Source of the DNA: Psettodes erumei
Lineage: Eukaryota > Chordata > Actinopteri > Pleuronectiformes > Psettodidae
Assembly: GCA_016785225.1 (NCBI GenBank)
Contig: JAFBJZ010000107.1
Span: forward strand, 434,001-498,000
Direction: 5' to 3'
DNA: 64,000 bases
The position numbers were made by a program, and so were the translations under genes. The notes below the pieces were generated by a model. That model saw only the letters and a list, made by a program, of their open reading frames with translations. It searched no databases and was not told the DNA's origin. Position 1 is the stretch's first letter. The number at the start of each line of letters is the position of its first letter. Below, one piece after another: positions 1 to 13,491 of the stretch.

Positions 1-3000
1 ATACACACACAAACATGCACAGAGACACACATCCTCATCCTCACTTTGACGGACACAAGTTTGGGCAAGGTAATCTATTATCTTAACTGTGGCTGACAGT
101 TCCTGTGATGTTTGGTTCACTCAGGTACAAAGGAAGCAGAGCCTACGGGGACATCTCATCCGCTCATTCGCATTCTCCCTCCCTCTGATCTGCTACGATG
201 CTGCATAACAGTACAAACATTACACAGCGCTTGGTGCACCTCCTCCGTAACCGAGTTTAGCAAGCGGTCTAACAAGTGTCTGTCCCTATATTTGTTTCAT
301 TTTGCTGCTTTTACAGAGAGCTTCCTGGGGTTAAGGAACAGAGAGAGGGTGAAGCAGGAAGCGGGGGTCCACATCCAATTTACAATACAAGTAAAACATA
401 TTCAAATAAGCATAAAAAATAAAAGGCTTGCTTACAGCTGTACTTAGTAGTAGATAGTATATTTGACCTGTGGAGCGGTACTGAAAGGAATATTGGATTT
501 CTCATAAATATTACATAACAAAATAATTTTTCACTTAATAATAATAAAACACTGAGATAATAGCTGTAAACATTGGGATAATGACTGTGATGGTTAGAGA
601 AAAAAGATTCACAGGAGAAAGAGTGACATATGTGCGGTGAAACGCAATGTAGCTTCTGTTTAAAAAACTGAAGTTGCCTCAACTGCTTCATTGAAGAAAA
701 AAAAACCACACAAAAACTGTAATTTTATGTCAATCTCTACTTCCATTTTCCAGTGCATCAAATATCACTGTCTGTTTCTGCCTGCAGTCTGCCCCTCAGA
801 CAGTGTGGTGGGTGTACTGTGTGAAAGGCCACCTCAGTTCTTCAATTCATCCTGAGCTCAGAGCCGACAGGACTGCACCAGAAACATCGACCGAGTAAAA
901 TGTAACCATGCCTCAGCGAGGTGTGTGTCTGTGTGCAGGCCCTGTGTGTGTTGCTCTGCACACGTGGGCCTCCAAGGTTTATAGATAGAAGCCACTGGAG
1001 TCATAAAAACAAGATAAGTGTTGTGTCAATAGTCCAAGCTGGAGCCATTAATCTCAGCAGAATAAGAGCCCAGGCCCCACTACTGTAACCATGGCAGACG
1101 CAGCGAGGTTGTGCTGTAGAGGTGGAGGAAATTCAGTATCCATTTACCTACAGAGTGGCCATGTCATTAACGGAGGGGGTCAGAGAGGTAACGTTATAGC
1201 CAGCAACAACAACAGCATGGATGCTGCCATATCCTGAAATACATCTACACCCATTAGATCGACTATGTCGCATGAGATATGTCATCATATATTGTTGGAA
1301 AGACTTTTGCAATATTGCTATTTTGCATGCTATTTATATATAGAATGTGGAAGCACCTCCTCTCAAATCTGAATCCTGTAAGAACACTACAACATTACCG
1401 ATTCACATGACCAGCGGTCGCTTCTGCGCCACCCCCGCCCCATAGATACAAGTTAAAACTGGCTTGATTAGTAACAAAACTGCATGAATAGGACCTGCTC
1501 TCAAATGTGCTTTTAGCAGCGCGCAACTTAATTAGCGTACAACTAAATGAGATGCTCCTCCACTCTCAAGAGAATACCTCACATCGTACTGCAGGTAAAT
1601 TTAACAACATGTTTTTATTCATGCTTGTTTGGGGGCGTATGCCTTAGTCGGCTCAGTGTGGGTAAACCAAGGTGTGTGTGTTTTTGCAGCAGCAAGCGTT
1701 TGTGTGAAGACGTCCTTGCAAGCTGCCGTGGTATTCTCACAACAGCAGCTGCAGCCTCTCGATAAGAGTCACACTGAACGGCTTCACTTTGAGGACAAAA
1801 TGAACTGAAATGTAAGGAGAAAATCATTTTGGAAGAACACACACACACACACATTTTTGTCACATGGCAAATGTTTAGAAGCAAGCAGACAAGTGATGAC
1901 ATGAAACAAGGCATTTAATTCAGAGAGGCGTAACAAATTTTGCTGTGGAAGCTCATCAGTTAGGCATCAGTTGACATGAATGACAGAAATATCTCAAATG
2001 CATCTCATACGAAGCAAAGTCCAATACTACGTCAAAGGTCACTGTGAAAATTCAGATCCACTGTACCATTTTGTGATAAGATAAAAAAAAAGTGTTTTCA
2101 CTTTATCTTATGTTTATTTAGTGTCCGATACTGTATATACAGGAGGGAACAAAAGAGAAAAATAATGAATGGAGAGGAAATAAAGGTGGAATCACACAAG
2201 GGGGCATAAATCGGTTGGTGGATAAATAAAATATAAAATAAAACGTACGAGCATGAGGTGGAAAAAGAAAGCAAATGAGAATAAAAGAGACATGAGGATG
2301 AAATGTGGAATCAAAGTACAATAAAAAAAAATGGCGAGAGATTATAAAATATTAGAAAGGGTATTCTTGGATTTTCAAAGCAAAGCAAACTCAGACTCCT
2401 CGTGCATTCCTAATGAAAAAGAATTTAATGTCACACATGCACTCAACATGTTTAAGTGTACCACTGAAATGGCTCTGTATTTGGACACATTACCTCATCT
2501 TAATTCACTCCACTCCTAACCAAAGCAGTGAGTATTGAAAGCACTGGTAAGTAGTTAAGTAAGCGAGTTCTCAGGCTGCAGTGGCGGTAATCTGACACGA
2601 AGCAGACTTTTCAACTTTGTCAATATTCTGAGTGAATGTTAAATTCACTGCACGGCTCAGTTCGGGTTTAAGTTGAATGCAGTTTTGCAGTTTGACTTTT
2701 CCCGTGGGACTTCCGCTTCTGTTTCCCCACTGAACTGCCTCAACTGTAACTTATGAATGAGCCATAATACCTTCCTCTCTACCTTTGTCATCCAGGCGGA
2801 GAGGAAGGAATCCAATACTTGGTATTATTAAATTAGGAACAATTTCCTGACGCAATCTGATTAGGAGCTAACTGACCTTGTGGTGCTTCAAAATCATATA
2901 GTTAACATGATTTGCATCAGCAGGAAGTGCACTGGCTTCTTTTTTTTTATAAAGCAGTTCATGAAAATTAGCAATGAAGTGTCAGTAAGTCACCTGTGAT

Positions 3001-3302
3001 GAGCCTGAAACTGCGAGCAGAATCATGGCGGCCAGGTCATTACTGAAGATAATTGACTGTTTTCCTTTATGGATTTACTTTCAAACTTTTAAAATCAGTC
3101 CATCCCAGAAACAAGGGCTCAGGCTAACATGTTCTGTGCACTACCTCAGATCTTTTAAAGAACAATTTGAGTTGTGAACAAGTTTACCAAAATCCTTCAC
3201 ATCTCTTCAGCTGATCTGGGATCCTGATGAAATTTCCATCCTTTCTGACAGAGTTATGAAGAAGGAGACGCATTATGTCAGTGAGGATCCTCATAAATAG
3301 AG

Positions 3303-3303
<1 letters not shown>

Positions 3304-3336
<33 letters not shown>
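3304..3336. repeat. (TG)n microsatellite
   Basis: Uninterrupted dinucleotide repeat followed by a T-run. First of three arrays within 420 bases. Confidence 0.98.
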
Positions 3337-3339
<3 letters not shown>

Positions 3340-3461
3340 TTTTACATGTGTTTCAGGGGACCACTTGGGAAGCATATGGGGCACGTGGCTTGTTTGTGAG
3401 CATGCTGTGTGGAATATGTGCGGCATACAAAGTGAAGGGTGTCTGTTGTGAGTGGCATTTG

Positions 3462-3467
<6 letters not shown>

Positions 3468-3505
<38 letters not shown>
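3468..3505. repeat. (GT)n microsatellite
   Basis: Uninterrupted dinucleotide repeat, the second of the three clustered arrays. Confidence 0.98.
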
Positions 3506-3508
<3 letters not shown>

Positions 3509-3690
3509 TGTGTCACTCAGCAGCATGGGGTAGACACTGGCTGAGTTTAAAGAGCAGCATGTAGAGGAGAGACAGCCGCTGTCTGTCAACCGCCAGTGAG
3601 CGCTGGGGCTGTGAATTCCCCTTCATCCAGGCTCAGTACAAACAGACCTCCAAATCAGAGCTGGAGATTTGTGTGGTTTCAGTGTGGCGG

Positions 3691-3691
<1 letters not shown>

Positions 3692-3723
<32 letters not shown>
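3692..3723. repeat. (TG)n microsatellite
   Basis: Third of the three clustered arrays. Confidence 0.98.
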
Positions 3724-3724
<1 letters not shown>

Positions 3725-4983
3725 CTGTCTGAGGATGAACCACAATGACCGAGCCGCCTTAAGCCTCGCAGCAAACAGTATGCGGCTGGTATTTTTCCAG
3801 GGCATACAAAATCGACCATCGAAGATCTGACCTGCTCCTCGTTAACCTGGGTAGCGCACAGAAACATAAACGCACACACTATACACACCGCTCCAGTCAA
3901 TAAGGGAGTGCAGCTGAGACAAAGCAACATCACACTGAGAATGAAAAGCAGGAAAGTGAGACGCACAATCATTAAATTGTCTGTATGGAATCGAGTAATT
4001 TGCTATTTTCACAGGACGTTTTTGGAAATTTGAAAAAAATCTCCAAACTTCTCGGCAATAAAAACAACAACATTGATTCTGTTCTGGTGAAAATGCATTT
4101 GGAGATTATCCAGTGGTGTTTCACCTTTCACAATGAAAATGATTGTGACTATAAGACCCTGGTTTAAGGTGTCATCCTACTATTCACAGATCGTCAGGGC
4201 AGGAGTGCTGAAAAGCACATTCCCGTCATGAAAATGAAGTCTTTGTGGCACAGCACAGAATAAACTCCATGTGTTTGTGTTCTCAAAAGGCAGGACAGTA
4301 TTAAAATTCAACCTAACACCCCAGCCCTTAGTTCGACATGTTCCTTGGTTATTGTGTTTGGGTCCTGAATGTCACGGGAACAAAAACGGGGCTCAAGTGA
4401 TTCCAGTCTCCTTGTGTGGCGCCATGGTAACAGTGATGGAGAACATTCCGCCCGGCTTTGTGTGGCCACAGAAAAAGGTACAGAAAATGACGTCGGCAAC
4501 CTACAGTGAAACAAACTCTGAAAACACGGTGCCGTTCCCCGGGCCACCGGTGATGTTACGCTCTCAAAAACAAGACCACGCATCCAAATACAGGATTCAT
4601 CGGCGCTGCCACCTGACCTGCTGGCTTCATTTAAAACAAATGTTTCATAAGATTCATAAGGCCACAATTTAAATCATTACACACATGTTTCATTGTCATA
4701 AAAACGCGAACAAGAAATCCACAATAATCCTCTTATAAATGGCTGCCGCCGATGCCAGGGGAACAATAAGCTGCTCTCTGCTCAATTGAGCTGCATACTA
4801 ATAGGATGATTATGAGTCCTAATTATCAGATGGCACTTGTCAAGAAGAAGCCGCGCAGTTTGCCCAGAGGACAAAATGCAAAACAGAGACAAACTGTTGT
4901 TTCTGCTGAAAAGCCACTAAGGAGTGTGTCTCTATTATATAGCTGCGTATAAGTCAAGAGGATACATACCACCAGGCACACAT

Positions 4984-5004
4984 ACACACACACACACACA
5001 CACA
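4984..5004. repeat. (AC)n microsatellite
   Basis: Short uninterrupted dinucleotide repeat in XPR1 intron 1. Confidence 0.95.
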
Positions 5005-5249
5005 TGGTGAAAACGGACTGCACGCGCAGCGCTCGGCCCTAAACGTGAGTCAACTCCACCAGCGACGCACACACTGGTTGTTATCAAGGCACACTGTGAA
5101 TACATTAGACACATGTTGAGGAGAGTATGAAATATGCATAATCCCTGGGGCTGGTGTATGGTAGCACGGATGGTTAAGAGGAATTGTTGGGAATGATGAG
5201 CACTAACGGTCCTGACATAGTGACTCTGTGATGGGAAGACGCTGAATGA

Positions 5250-5277
5250 GTGTGTGTGTGTGTGTGTGTGTGTGTGT
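5250..5277. repeat. (GT)n microsatellite
   Basis: Dinucleotide repeat in XPR1 intron 1. Confidence 0.97.
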
Positions 5278-6756
5278 CTGTGCGTTTGTGAGTCTCTCCC
5301 TGTCTCATCTTCCCACTTCTCATGCCACTTTAATATACCTTCTACTTTGCCGTCAACCTGTTGGCGCCGTTCTGGAGGCCGGTAAGTGACAGGTCAGTTT
5401 TTTGAAGACTGGCGAGCATCAGAGGGGAGATTCGCCATATTTCCAATTTCACAAGCTATTAATAATTCAACATTTAATATAAAAAAACAGACCGGCTGTC
5501 CAGGAGGGAACAATAGCTGTAAATTATTTATATACATATCTCTCATCTTGTCTCTGGATTAGAAGAATGTGATATAGTGTAAATAAAAGGAGAGAAATTA
5601 CATCTGGGCCAATATTTCTGTGCCCCCTAAAAGACCTATCCCCTGACCTCAAATGAATTAAATTTAAATTAGGACTCGTTATTGCTGCCGTCTTTGAGGA
5701 GCAGTTAAAATGTACCGTGAATCCAAATTTATCGAATAAGCAAACAAAATACCCTAAGCCATTTTCTCATCTCTTTTCTGGCTCCGCTTCTTTCTTTTCA
5801 CACATCTTTTGTGAGAAATAGTAACGTTTGGGAGAAGAAGCTCCCCATGGTTTAAGCTTCCTTTCCTCCAATTACCACCAATGTCACCTCTCCTTTCTTC
5901 TTTCTCGTTTCCTCTCTCATTGTGTGTCATTCTCAGCCCCTCACTGCCCCTGAATCGCCACTGCCACTGTCTTTGTCTTCCTATCTCATTTTGCCCAGGG
6001 GTAAAGTGAAATATAAGGACACTACACCGAACACAAATATATGCCATCTCTGTAACCCACCCCCCCCAGAAGCACACATACAATCATGCACACTGGCACT
6101 GACCCCCAATGGGAGGAGACTCAATTTAAAGTCAAACTCTGCTGGAGAAATGCTTCCATCAGATATCAGATCTGAAAAAGAGATCCCTCCGCTGCCAGGT
6201 GTGGCGCTGAGGCCAGTCATTTTGTTGACAATCATCTGAGAGAGTCGGTGCAGCAATATAGAGACGATAAGATGTTCTCATGCAAGCCTCATATGAGCGG
6301 TCCGTCTCCCTCCCGCCTTTTCACGCCCGTGAGCCAATCTGAGCTGAGTTCTGGCCATTTCTCCAGAGAGGCAATGCAGCAGTATGGTGAAGGACACCGT
6401 GTCTTCCGCAAAACGCCCCGCTTACCCAGTAACACCAACAGTACAGTACAATCCCCACCAACATGCAGCCGCCATGAACCCAAAACACTGTACAAGTACC
6501 CATCCAAAATGACACACTTTGTGTCAGACAGTTCAGCTTGTGTCTAGTAATGAAGGTTTTCTGATTTCCCCGCAGCATTTATTGTGTTCACAGCAGAGAT
6601 GAGAGTGGACACTGTGTAGTATTTTATTGGTTGTGCTCTAATTGCGGCACGACAGAAAAGAAAAGCAGAAATACATCAGCATATGGCCCCGCTGTCACCA
6701 TCTATAGCTCACAATCACACCCACACCCCCCGCAGCACACAGCCCCTTATGTGTCC

Positions 6757-6783
<27 letters not shown>
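6757..6783. repeat. (GT)n microsatellite
   Basis: Dinucleotide repeat in XPR1 intron 1. Confidence 0.97.
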
Positions 6784-6787
<4 letters not shown>

Positions 6788-9700
6788 GGCAACCTCTCTG
6801 CAGTGAGCTATATGTGAGTGCAGCAGTGAGCAGCAGTGTGAGAAGATAAAAACATCAAAACGCACACAGCAGAGACAAGGTCACATGTCTCTATTCTTCT
6901 CTTTATTTATCCAGCCTCAGCTCCTCCCTTTGCATCGGTCTTGTCAGTCAGGCTGCGGATGTTTAATTTTTGAATACACTTTGAAAACACTTTTTTTTTT
7001 TAAAAACAATTGTGATAAACAATGCCGAAAAAGAAAACTTTTCACATTAATCTTTCCGCCTCGTGTGGATCCATGCTAGATAAATGCCATAAACCGTCAG
7101 ACTGATGCAGGCTACGCTCTGCAGAGCCTGGTTGATCTGCTGGCGGATGTCCAGAGCTGTTCATTAGGCTTCTCGTCACCGATTTAAAACAATGACTTGC
7201 TTCATAACAGAGGTTAGCTTATGGATTGGAAGTCCTGCTAATGCTACACAAATATAGCCAACCCCCTGAGCCCGGGACAGCTGATTTCTAATCAACAGAG
7301 CCAGATCTCATTACATTCACATGCCTCCCGTGCTTGAGATTACTGAGATGACTGCTGAAACTCCATGTATATGATCTCCAGTTGTGCACCTGGCAAACAT
7401 CCAGATCATATGATCAGTGCTTTCTGTTTAATTAACCTTTGCAAGATCCCGCTCCCATTCAAGGGCAGGCTCTGCGTCTCAGAGACATATTTAGTGTTCA
7501 CCTTGAGGATTAGTATTTAGCTTCTGTCCATCTTTGAAGATGGAGAGATCACAGCCTGATCAAGTTATCTTCATTTGAGTGACACCCTGATCAAAAGGAG
7601 GGGAGATCACGCGCACACATACATGTGCATTAGTGTTCACATACATACAGAAGGGGAGCGGCACAGTGAGGACACCTCGGTGACAAACAGAGGAACGAAA
7701 CAAAGGTCCTCGTGGACCTTAAAAGACCTTCATAGCTCCATTTAGCAGGTTGCCCTGAGCACCGCTAACCCCTCCTTCACCCCAACCCCTGATCTAACCC
7801 CTCCCTGAAAAACACAAACACTGCATTTGCACCGGTGGAAATCCTATCCTCCCAGACTCCTGTCAAATGCCCCAAATCTAAAAATACCTCCTCCACTGGA
7901 GCCACCTCCTCATCTGAACTCCTCGCCCTTTCCCCAACACCACAACAGTTGCTATCCAGATCCCTCCTTTGCTAAGTCAACACAGACCTCTCCCCCCTCT
8001 CCTCCTCCCTCTCTCTTTCCTTTTCTCCTGCACTTTATTCAGGCGAGATCTAATTCACCGATGAATAATGGATGGATGGATAGAAGACTTTCATCTATCA
8101 AGGTTCTCTTTCTCCCTCTGTCTTTCTCTTGCGGGGCGGCTGTAGTGCTAATGCAGGGCAACATGCATTGGAGATGAGCCCAGGGACCTCCCACTCAGTC
8201 TGTTTCTCTGCTGCCTGAAGGATCCCTTTCTCTGTTTCTACTTCTTTCTGTTTCAGTCCGGTCACCAGCAATCCCACTCGATCCACTCATCCTTACTTTC
8301 CAACCTCCTCTTTCCTGTTTTTCATTCTGTCATAATCGCCACGTCAAACATAAAAGCAAAGACTGCTGGCAATCACTCCTCATCCCTCTCTTCATCCAAT
8401 TACCTATCGCCCTTTTCCATCGTTCATTATCTCAGTTCGATTAGTCTCTGACCTTGGGATAGTGATCCTAGATTTTTATTGACCCTGACCCCCCTGCTTC
8501 CCTCCCCTCAGAAGCCTCATCAAAGGACCAATCTCACAGACCACAGCCGCCTCCCTCCACCACTGCTCTGTAAAAAAATCAAGGCCAGTCTGACTCCACT
8601 CTGGAGGCTGAAACTGCCTGGGTGACGAGAAATCCCGTCACAAGTTTGATCGTGGATGCAACCGTGTGAGCTCGTGAAATTTCCTTTGTCAGCAGAATTT
8701 GTCGGCCTTCCAGGTTTAATGAAGCTCAGTTTGAGCCATACAATAATATATATTCCTCCTAAACCTGTGTTGTCGTGTTGCATCATTGCTCCGTTTAGCT
8801 TGGATATTCTCTACATCCCAATTACATGCAAGGTGGCACGTGAATTAAGAAAGAAAAAAAACAAAAAAACAGAACCAACCCCCACAGAAACCCAACAATT
8901 AGTGCTTAGAAGCGAGCAGCAGCAGCCGCTTGTCAAGGAGCACATCAATAATGCAGGCTGGTGGGAGACCCTGGCTGCCACGCAACTGTCCTGCTGAACC
9001 CCCCCTGCCTGTCTACCTGTCTGTCCGCCTGTCCATCTGTCTCCCTTCCTCTCCTCGCTTCTATCACCCTCTGAATGCCTGCCTGACCCCCCCGCCACCC
9101 TGCCAGCACCTGTCTATCTTCCTATCCACAAACAGAGTACTATATGTTTCCTGGCCTGGTTCCGATCGTTGTTGAGTGTCTTTGCTGCTATAGTGGCCGT
9201 GGCTATATGTATATTTATTTATTCATCTATTTATCTACTGTATGTATTTATACATCTGATGTTGTTTTTACTAAATAAAGTGTGAATATATTTTTTTATC
9301 ATTTAATAATAAACAGACAGCACGCGGCGGCAACGGCAGGATCTAAAAAGGTATTATATATTATATTTTTAGAAGAATGAACTTCAGCTATCAACATGCC
9401 AGGAAAATGACAGAAATCAGAATGAAATCAGAATCAAGGGGCGACCAACAACAGTAATAACAGCTGTTGTTCCATCGCACACGCCGGCAGAATAACAATC
9501 AGCGCTGTATTATGCACTTCGACCAACCTCTCATCACGTTCATCGACAACGGCAGACAAAATGGCGGGCGAGCGAGCGGCATGGACAACAATGGAGAACC
9601 GCAGAATAAGCGCTGGTTGAAAGGTGCAGTTCAGAGGATGTGCGGCTGTGATTCGTGCTGCCGCTTTCATTAAGCAGATTAGGTGCCGTGGCTCCCACAC

Positions 9701-10837
9701 GGAAATGGAGATATTCACCGAGACGTGGTCGGAGAAAAAAAGGGGCGCTGTTGGGCCAGACAAAAAGTGCCACGGTGCACAGGTTTACCGTTGTGTTTAT
9801 TCCCTGGTAATCAAAGCTAGGAAGAGCCAAATGAGAGGGGGACACGATTGTGCCGTGGGGGCAGCGCGGAAACAAAAACCCGACGAGCCGCATGGTGGAG
9901 CACCTGGCGAGGAACAATGAACATCTGGCTTTGCGGTTGCCTCGTTCCTCCCCGATTAGAATCATTCATTTCATCCATCCATCTGGCTGTACTGTTTTTT
10001 TGTGTTTTCTGAAATTTTATTCTATTGTATTCTTTTGTCTCTCTTGTGTAACTTTGAAGTCAAGTTCGAGTGGTGGTTTCATATTGCTCCTGGAAGAAAC
10101 TGAAGAATCGCTGATAGCACATCAGCAACTCTAGACACTAACGTGGTCTGGGCTGAGACTGACTGGGCCCCAGGCCAGATGCACCAAGATGCACTGAAGC
10201 ACAGCAGCTGTCTGTATAAATGTGACGCGTCCCCATTCAGTAGCCCCGTAAGCACACGGATATGGATACGCAAACATATGCACATTCAAGAGCAGTACGC
10301 TGACACCTACACATCACAATCAAGGACCCTGCATTAACTGACATGTGATTTGAACATCGTAGGTTACGGACTCTTAAATAAAAGCACACACGTTATTTCA
10401 GCACAAAAAAACACTTTACTGTTGATACTTGATTAACAAATGAGAGGCACCATAAACTTTTTAGTGAATACCATGACGTTTTGTTTTGATGGAGACAGTG
10501 AAGCAACTCCTCGCCACACAAAGAAAGGCTGCGAGCACCCTATTTTCACACTGCAGCTTTTATGCCATTATTGATTTGACTGCATAAAACATTAACAACC
10601 CTAATGGCAACTGACAGCCAAGCCACAAGACGGTAGCGAAAATCAGGTGGGCATTTACTTTGCTATTTTTTTTACCATTACTTTTACCACTACTGCAATA
10701 TTGCATTAGAATTAATACATTTTTTAAAGTTTTTTTTTGTCTGATTCATTCATCTGACGTCCTCTGATTTTGTGATTTGGAGGAAAATCCATTCTCTGGT
10801 CCTCTGAGTCACCCCATCCCCCTCCTCGGCCTGTGTG

Positions 10838-10843
<6 letters not shown>

Positions 10844-10881
<38 letters not shown>
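10844..10881. repeat. (TG)n microsatellite
   Basis: Dinucleotide repeat in XPR1 intron 1. Confidence 0.98.
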
Positions 10882-10882
<1 letters not shown>

Positions 10883-11072
10883 ACGTGTGCATGGTACTAC
10901 ACGAGCCCCACCCTTACTCTCTGTGTGAATCTAACAGTGCCATCACTGCCGTCCTCCCACAGCTCTCCCTTGCTCCTGCACTACACAGATACCATCACAG
11001 TGATGCACTGACCATTCACAGAGCACCACAATGAAGGACAATGAATGAATGAGACAGCAAGTGAATGACTTA

Positions 11073-11105
11073 CCCCCCCCCCCCACACACACACACACAC
11101 ACACA
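11073..11105. repeat. C-run plus (CA)n compound repeat
   Basis: Twelve C residues run directly into (CA)n. A similar compound repeat occurs at about 46,477-46,508. Confidence 0.97.
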
Positions 11106-11458
11106 GGATTATTGCTTCACAATCTAAATACAGGCACACATGGCATGTACAGTATGTGAGCATTTTTGAAATGCTATGAGCAACCCACAAACAGTTTAAA
11201 GCTGTGCACGTGTTGTCAGTGGCCATTGTTCTCAGATCTCTGAAATACTCAACAGGGTAATTGAATTAGATTGCGGCATAACTCATTCTAATGGTTGGAA
11301 TAGGGGGGAACCAGAGACCCAGCCAGCTGTCCTCGCTGCTGCCTTCCACCGGCTCTCCACGTTGCAGGGGCGGCCGTGTTTTAATTACAATTATACCAGG
11401 GCCGGTGGAAGGATGGAAGGGAACGAGAACAAGAGCTCTCAGCGAGGGGTGAGGGGTC

Positions 11459-11504
11459 ACGCGCAGCAGCGCGGCCTCCGTGACGCGCACACGCTGCTGC
11501 GCGT
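11459..11504. repeat. GC-rich inverted repeat (hairpin)
   Basis: ACGCGCAGCAGCG at 11,459-11,471 is the exact reverse complement of CGCTGCTGCGCGT at 11,492-11,504: 13-base arms with a 20-base loop. It lies in a CpG-dense patch of XPR1 intron 1. Confidence 0.85.
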
Positions 11505-12299
11505 CTGTTTGCAGCGAGCGCTCTTAATTACCGCACATCCATCTCGATGAAACTGAACGCTTTATCTGGCGGGAAATGGTGCTGAAAGTGTATCTGTGTA
11601 TCTGCTGTGGCATGTTTCCGCCGAGGCCCTCCGTGCTGGAGGTGCTGACTGGGTAACGTCTGCTTAAACAAAAGCCACACCAGCACTGCAACACATAACG
11701 CAGCAGGAGAGATGATTGTGTGCTTATGGAGAGATCAAACCATATTTTTTTTACTACTGTCTGTCATAAATGCAGAGACCCTGACAGAGGCTTTGAAGTG
11801 CTGCCTGTTCAGTGTTGTCTCTATCTACTACACAGCTCTATCAGGTGCAGCAGGGTGGTCAGTGAGGGAGCAGAGAGGGAGGGCAAGTAGTTATAACCCA
11901 GTAAATGGTCTCCCTCAGGCAAGGGACACATCCTCTGAATACCAAAAGCCTTGCTTTTTGTAGAGACCGAGACAAGACACAGAGGGAGGGAGAGACAGAG
12001 AGAGCGAGAGGACTGCACCCTTAAATCAAATCATTAGTAATTACCCCCGAAGGAACCGATCAAATGAAATGATCAAGGTGTCTGGCTTCCATAAAACGTC
12101 GCTACAAGTCAAGACTGGATAGTCTAAAAATGAAAAAAACAACTTTAAAACAAAAATCGAATCCTGAGTTTGAAAATTTTAATCTGGTTATGGTCGGCAA
12201 CTTTAAAATGTGTTGACAAGCCAAAATAATCAAGACAAAGACAAAGTGCTGGTGCTGAAAACAAACACTATATTTGCTCATTATTGGATTTCTGAGGAG

Positions 12300-12548
12300 A
12301 TGGTAGCTGAACTGCAAGGCGAGTGAGCTGGCTGTGGACTCATCACAGTGTTGTTGGTTCAGTCCCAGGCTCCTGCTGTCCATGTGCCCTGTCCTTGAGC
12401 AAGACACTGAACCCAGATTGCTCCTGATGCTCCAGCCCTTTGCACGGCAGCTCTGCCAGTAAGAGCGAGGAAGTGTGTGTGTGTGTGTGTGTGTGTGTAA
12501 CTGGGTGGGAGACTAACTGTAAAGTGCTCTGTCCAGTACGAGAGCAAG

Positions 12549-12598
<50 letters not shown>

Positions 12599-12600
12599 TT
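12300..12600 (+). mobile_element. tRNA-derived SINE (teleost type, degenerate)
   Basis: Contains an RNA polymerase III B-box-like GGTTCAGTCC at 12,356-12,365 and a weak A-box-like start near 12,301. It also has CCTTGAGCAAGACACTGAAC, an internal (TG)n at 12,473-12,498, TGTAAAGTGCTCTG and a terminal (TA)22. This order matches a SINE family very common in fish genomes (recognised from memory, family name not certain). It lies in XPR1 intron 1 and is opposite in direction to XPR1. Confidence 0.6.
12553..12596. repeat. (TA)22 microsatellite
   Basis: Sits at the 3' end of the SINE, where this family normally has a short TATATA tail, so it probably expanded from that tail. Confidence 0.98.
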
Positions 12601-13452
12601 AAATCGGATTTGAAAGGCTGGGTCTGAAGAGAAAGTGCTGCAGTAAGCTTGAATTTTATAACACCTGCTAATCTTGTTGTTCTTATGAAAAGTCAACGCA
12701 CCTCAGCTGCAGGAGAGAGACTGGAGCTCTTTGACGGGGCTCAGTAACACTGTTTGTCTGCTTCTGCTGCTGTTTTCATTATGGCTGCCCTCTGGTTCCC
12801 ATGAAATCACCGAAAAAGGGAAGCACAACTGTCTGATTCATTAAAACGTTTCTTCTCTGCAACACAACAGATGCCAGTGCTGATGCTGCTTTTCTTTGCG
12901 CTCGCCTCGCTTCCGACTTCGTGCGGCGCACCGGTGTAACACAAGTGCGGAAAGCACACAAATCAACATGATTGAGCGGGGACTGTCGAAACATCACAAC
13001 AATACCAGATGAATGACACAGTATGATTTTGTACTGACCGATTGATCCCGTCTCTATTCATAGGACACCCTCACCAATCTAGCCGCGGGCTGACAGAGGC
13101 AGAGCGGTGACCCACGAGCGCAGCTCAGACCCGAGACAGGGAATGATTTATCATCCATGTTGAGCTCACCTAGCCCGGACAACAGCCTCTGGAGACGCCG
13201 CTCAAAGCAGAGGCAGCTCATATGTTATCGCCGAACAAGACATGTGCTGTATGGAGGTCTTGATGTACTATTTGGGAACAAGTAGCGCCAGTGGAGATAC
13301 AAACATACGCGCAAGATCTTAAGTTCTCGTTTGTCTGCTGCGGTCTGAAATAAAATTAACAAGCGGCTGTAGGTGAAGTTTACAAGCCAATCATGGACAG
13401 AACCACGTCGTACTCCCATCCACATCGAGCCTGCTCGAGCTGGGGATCATCT

Positions 13453-13454
<2 letters not shown>

Positions 13455-13489
<35 letters not shown>
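13455..13489. repeat. (CA)n microsatellite
   Basis: Dinucleotide repeat in XPR1 intron 1. Confidence 0.98.
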
Positions 13490-13491
<2 letters not shown>

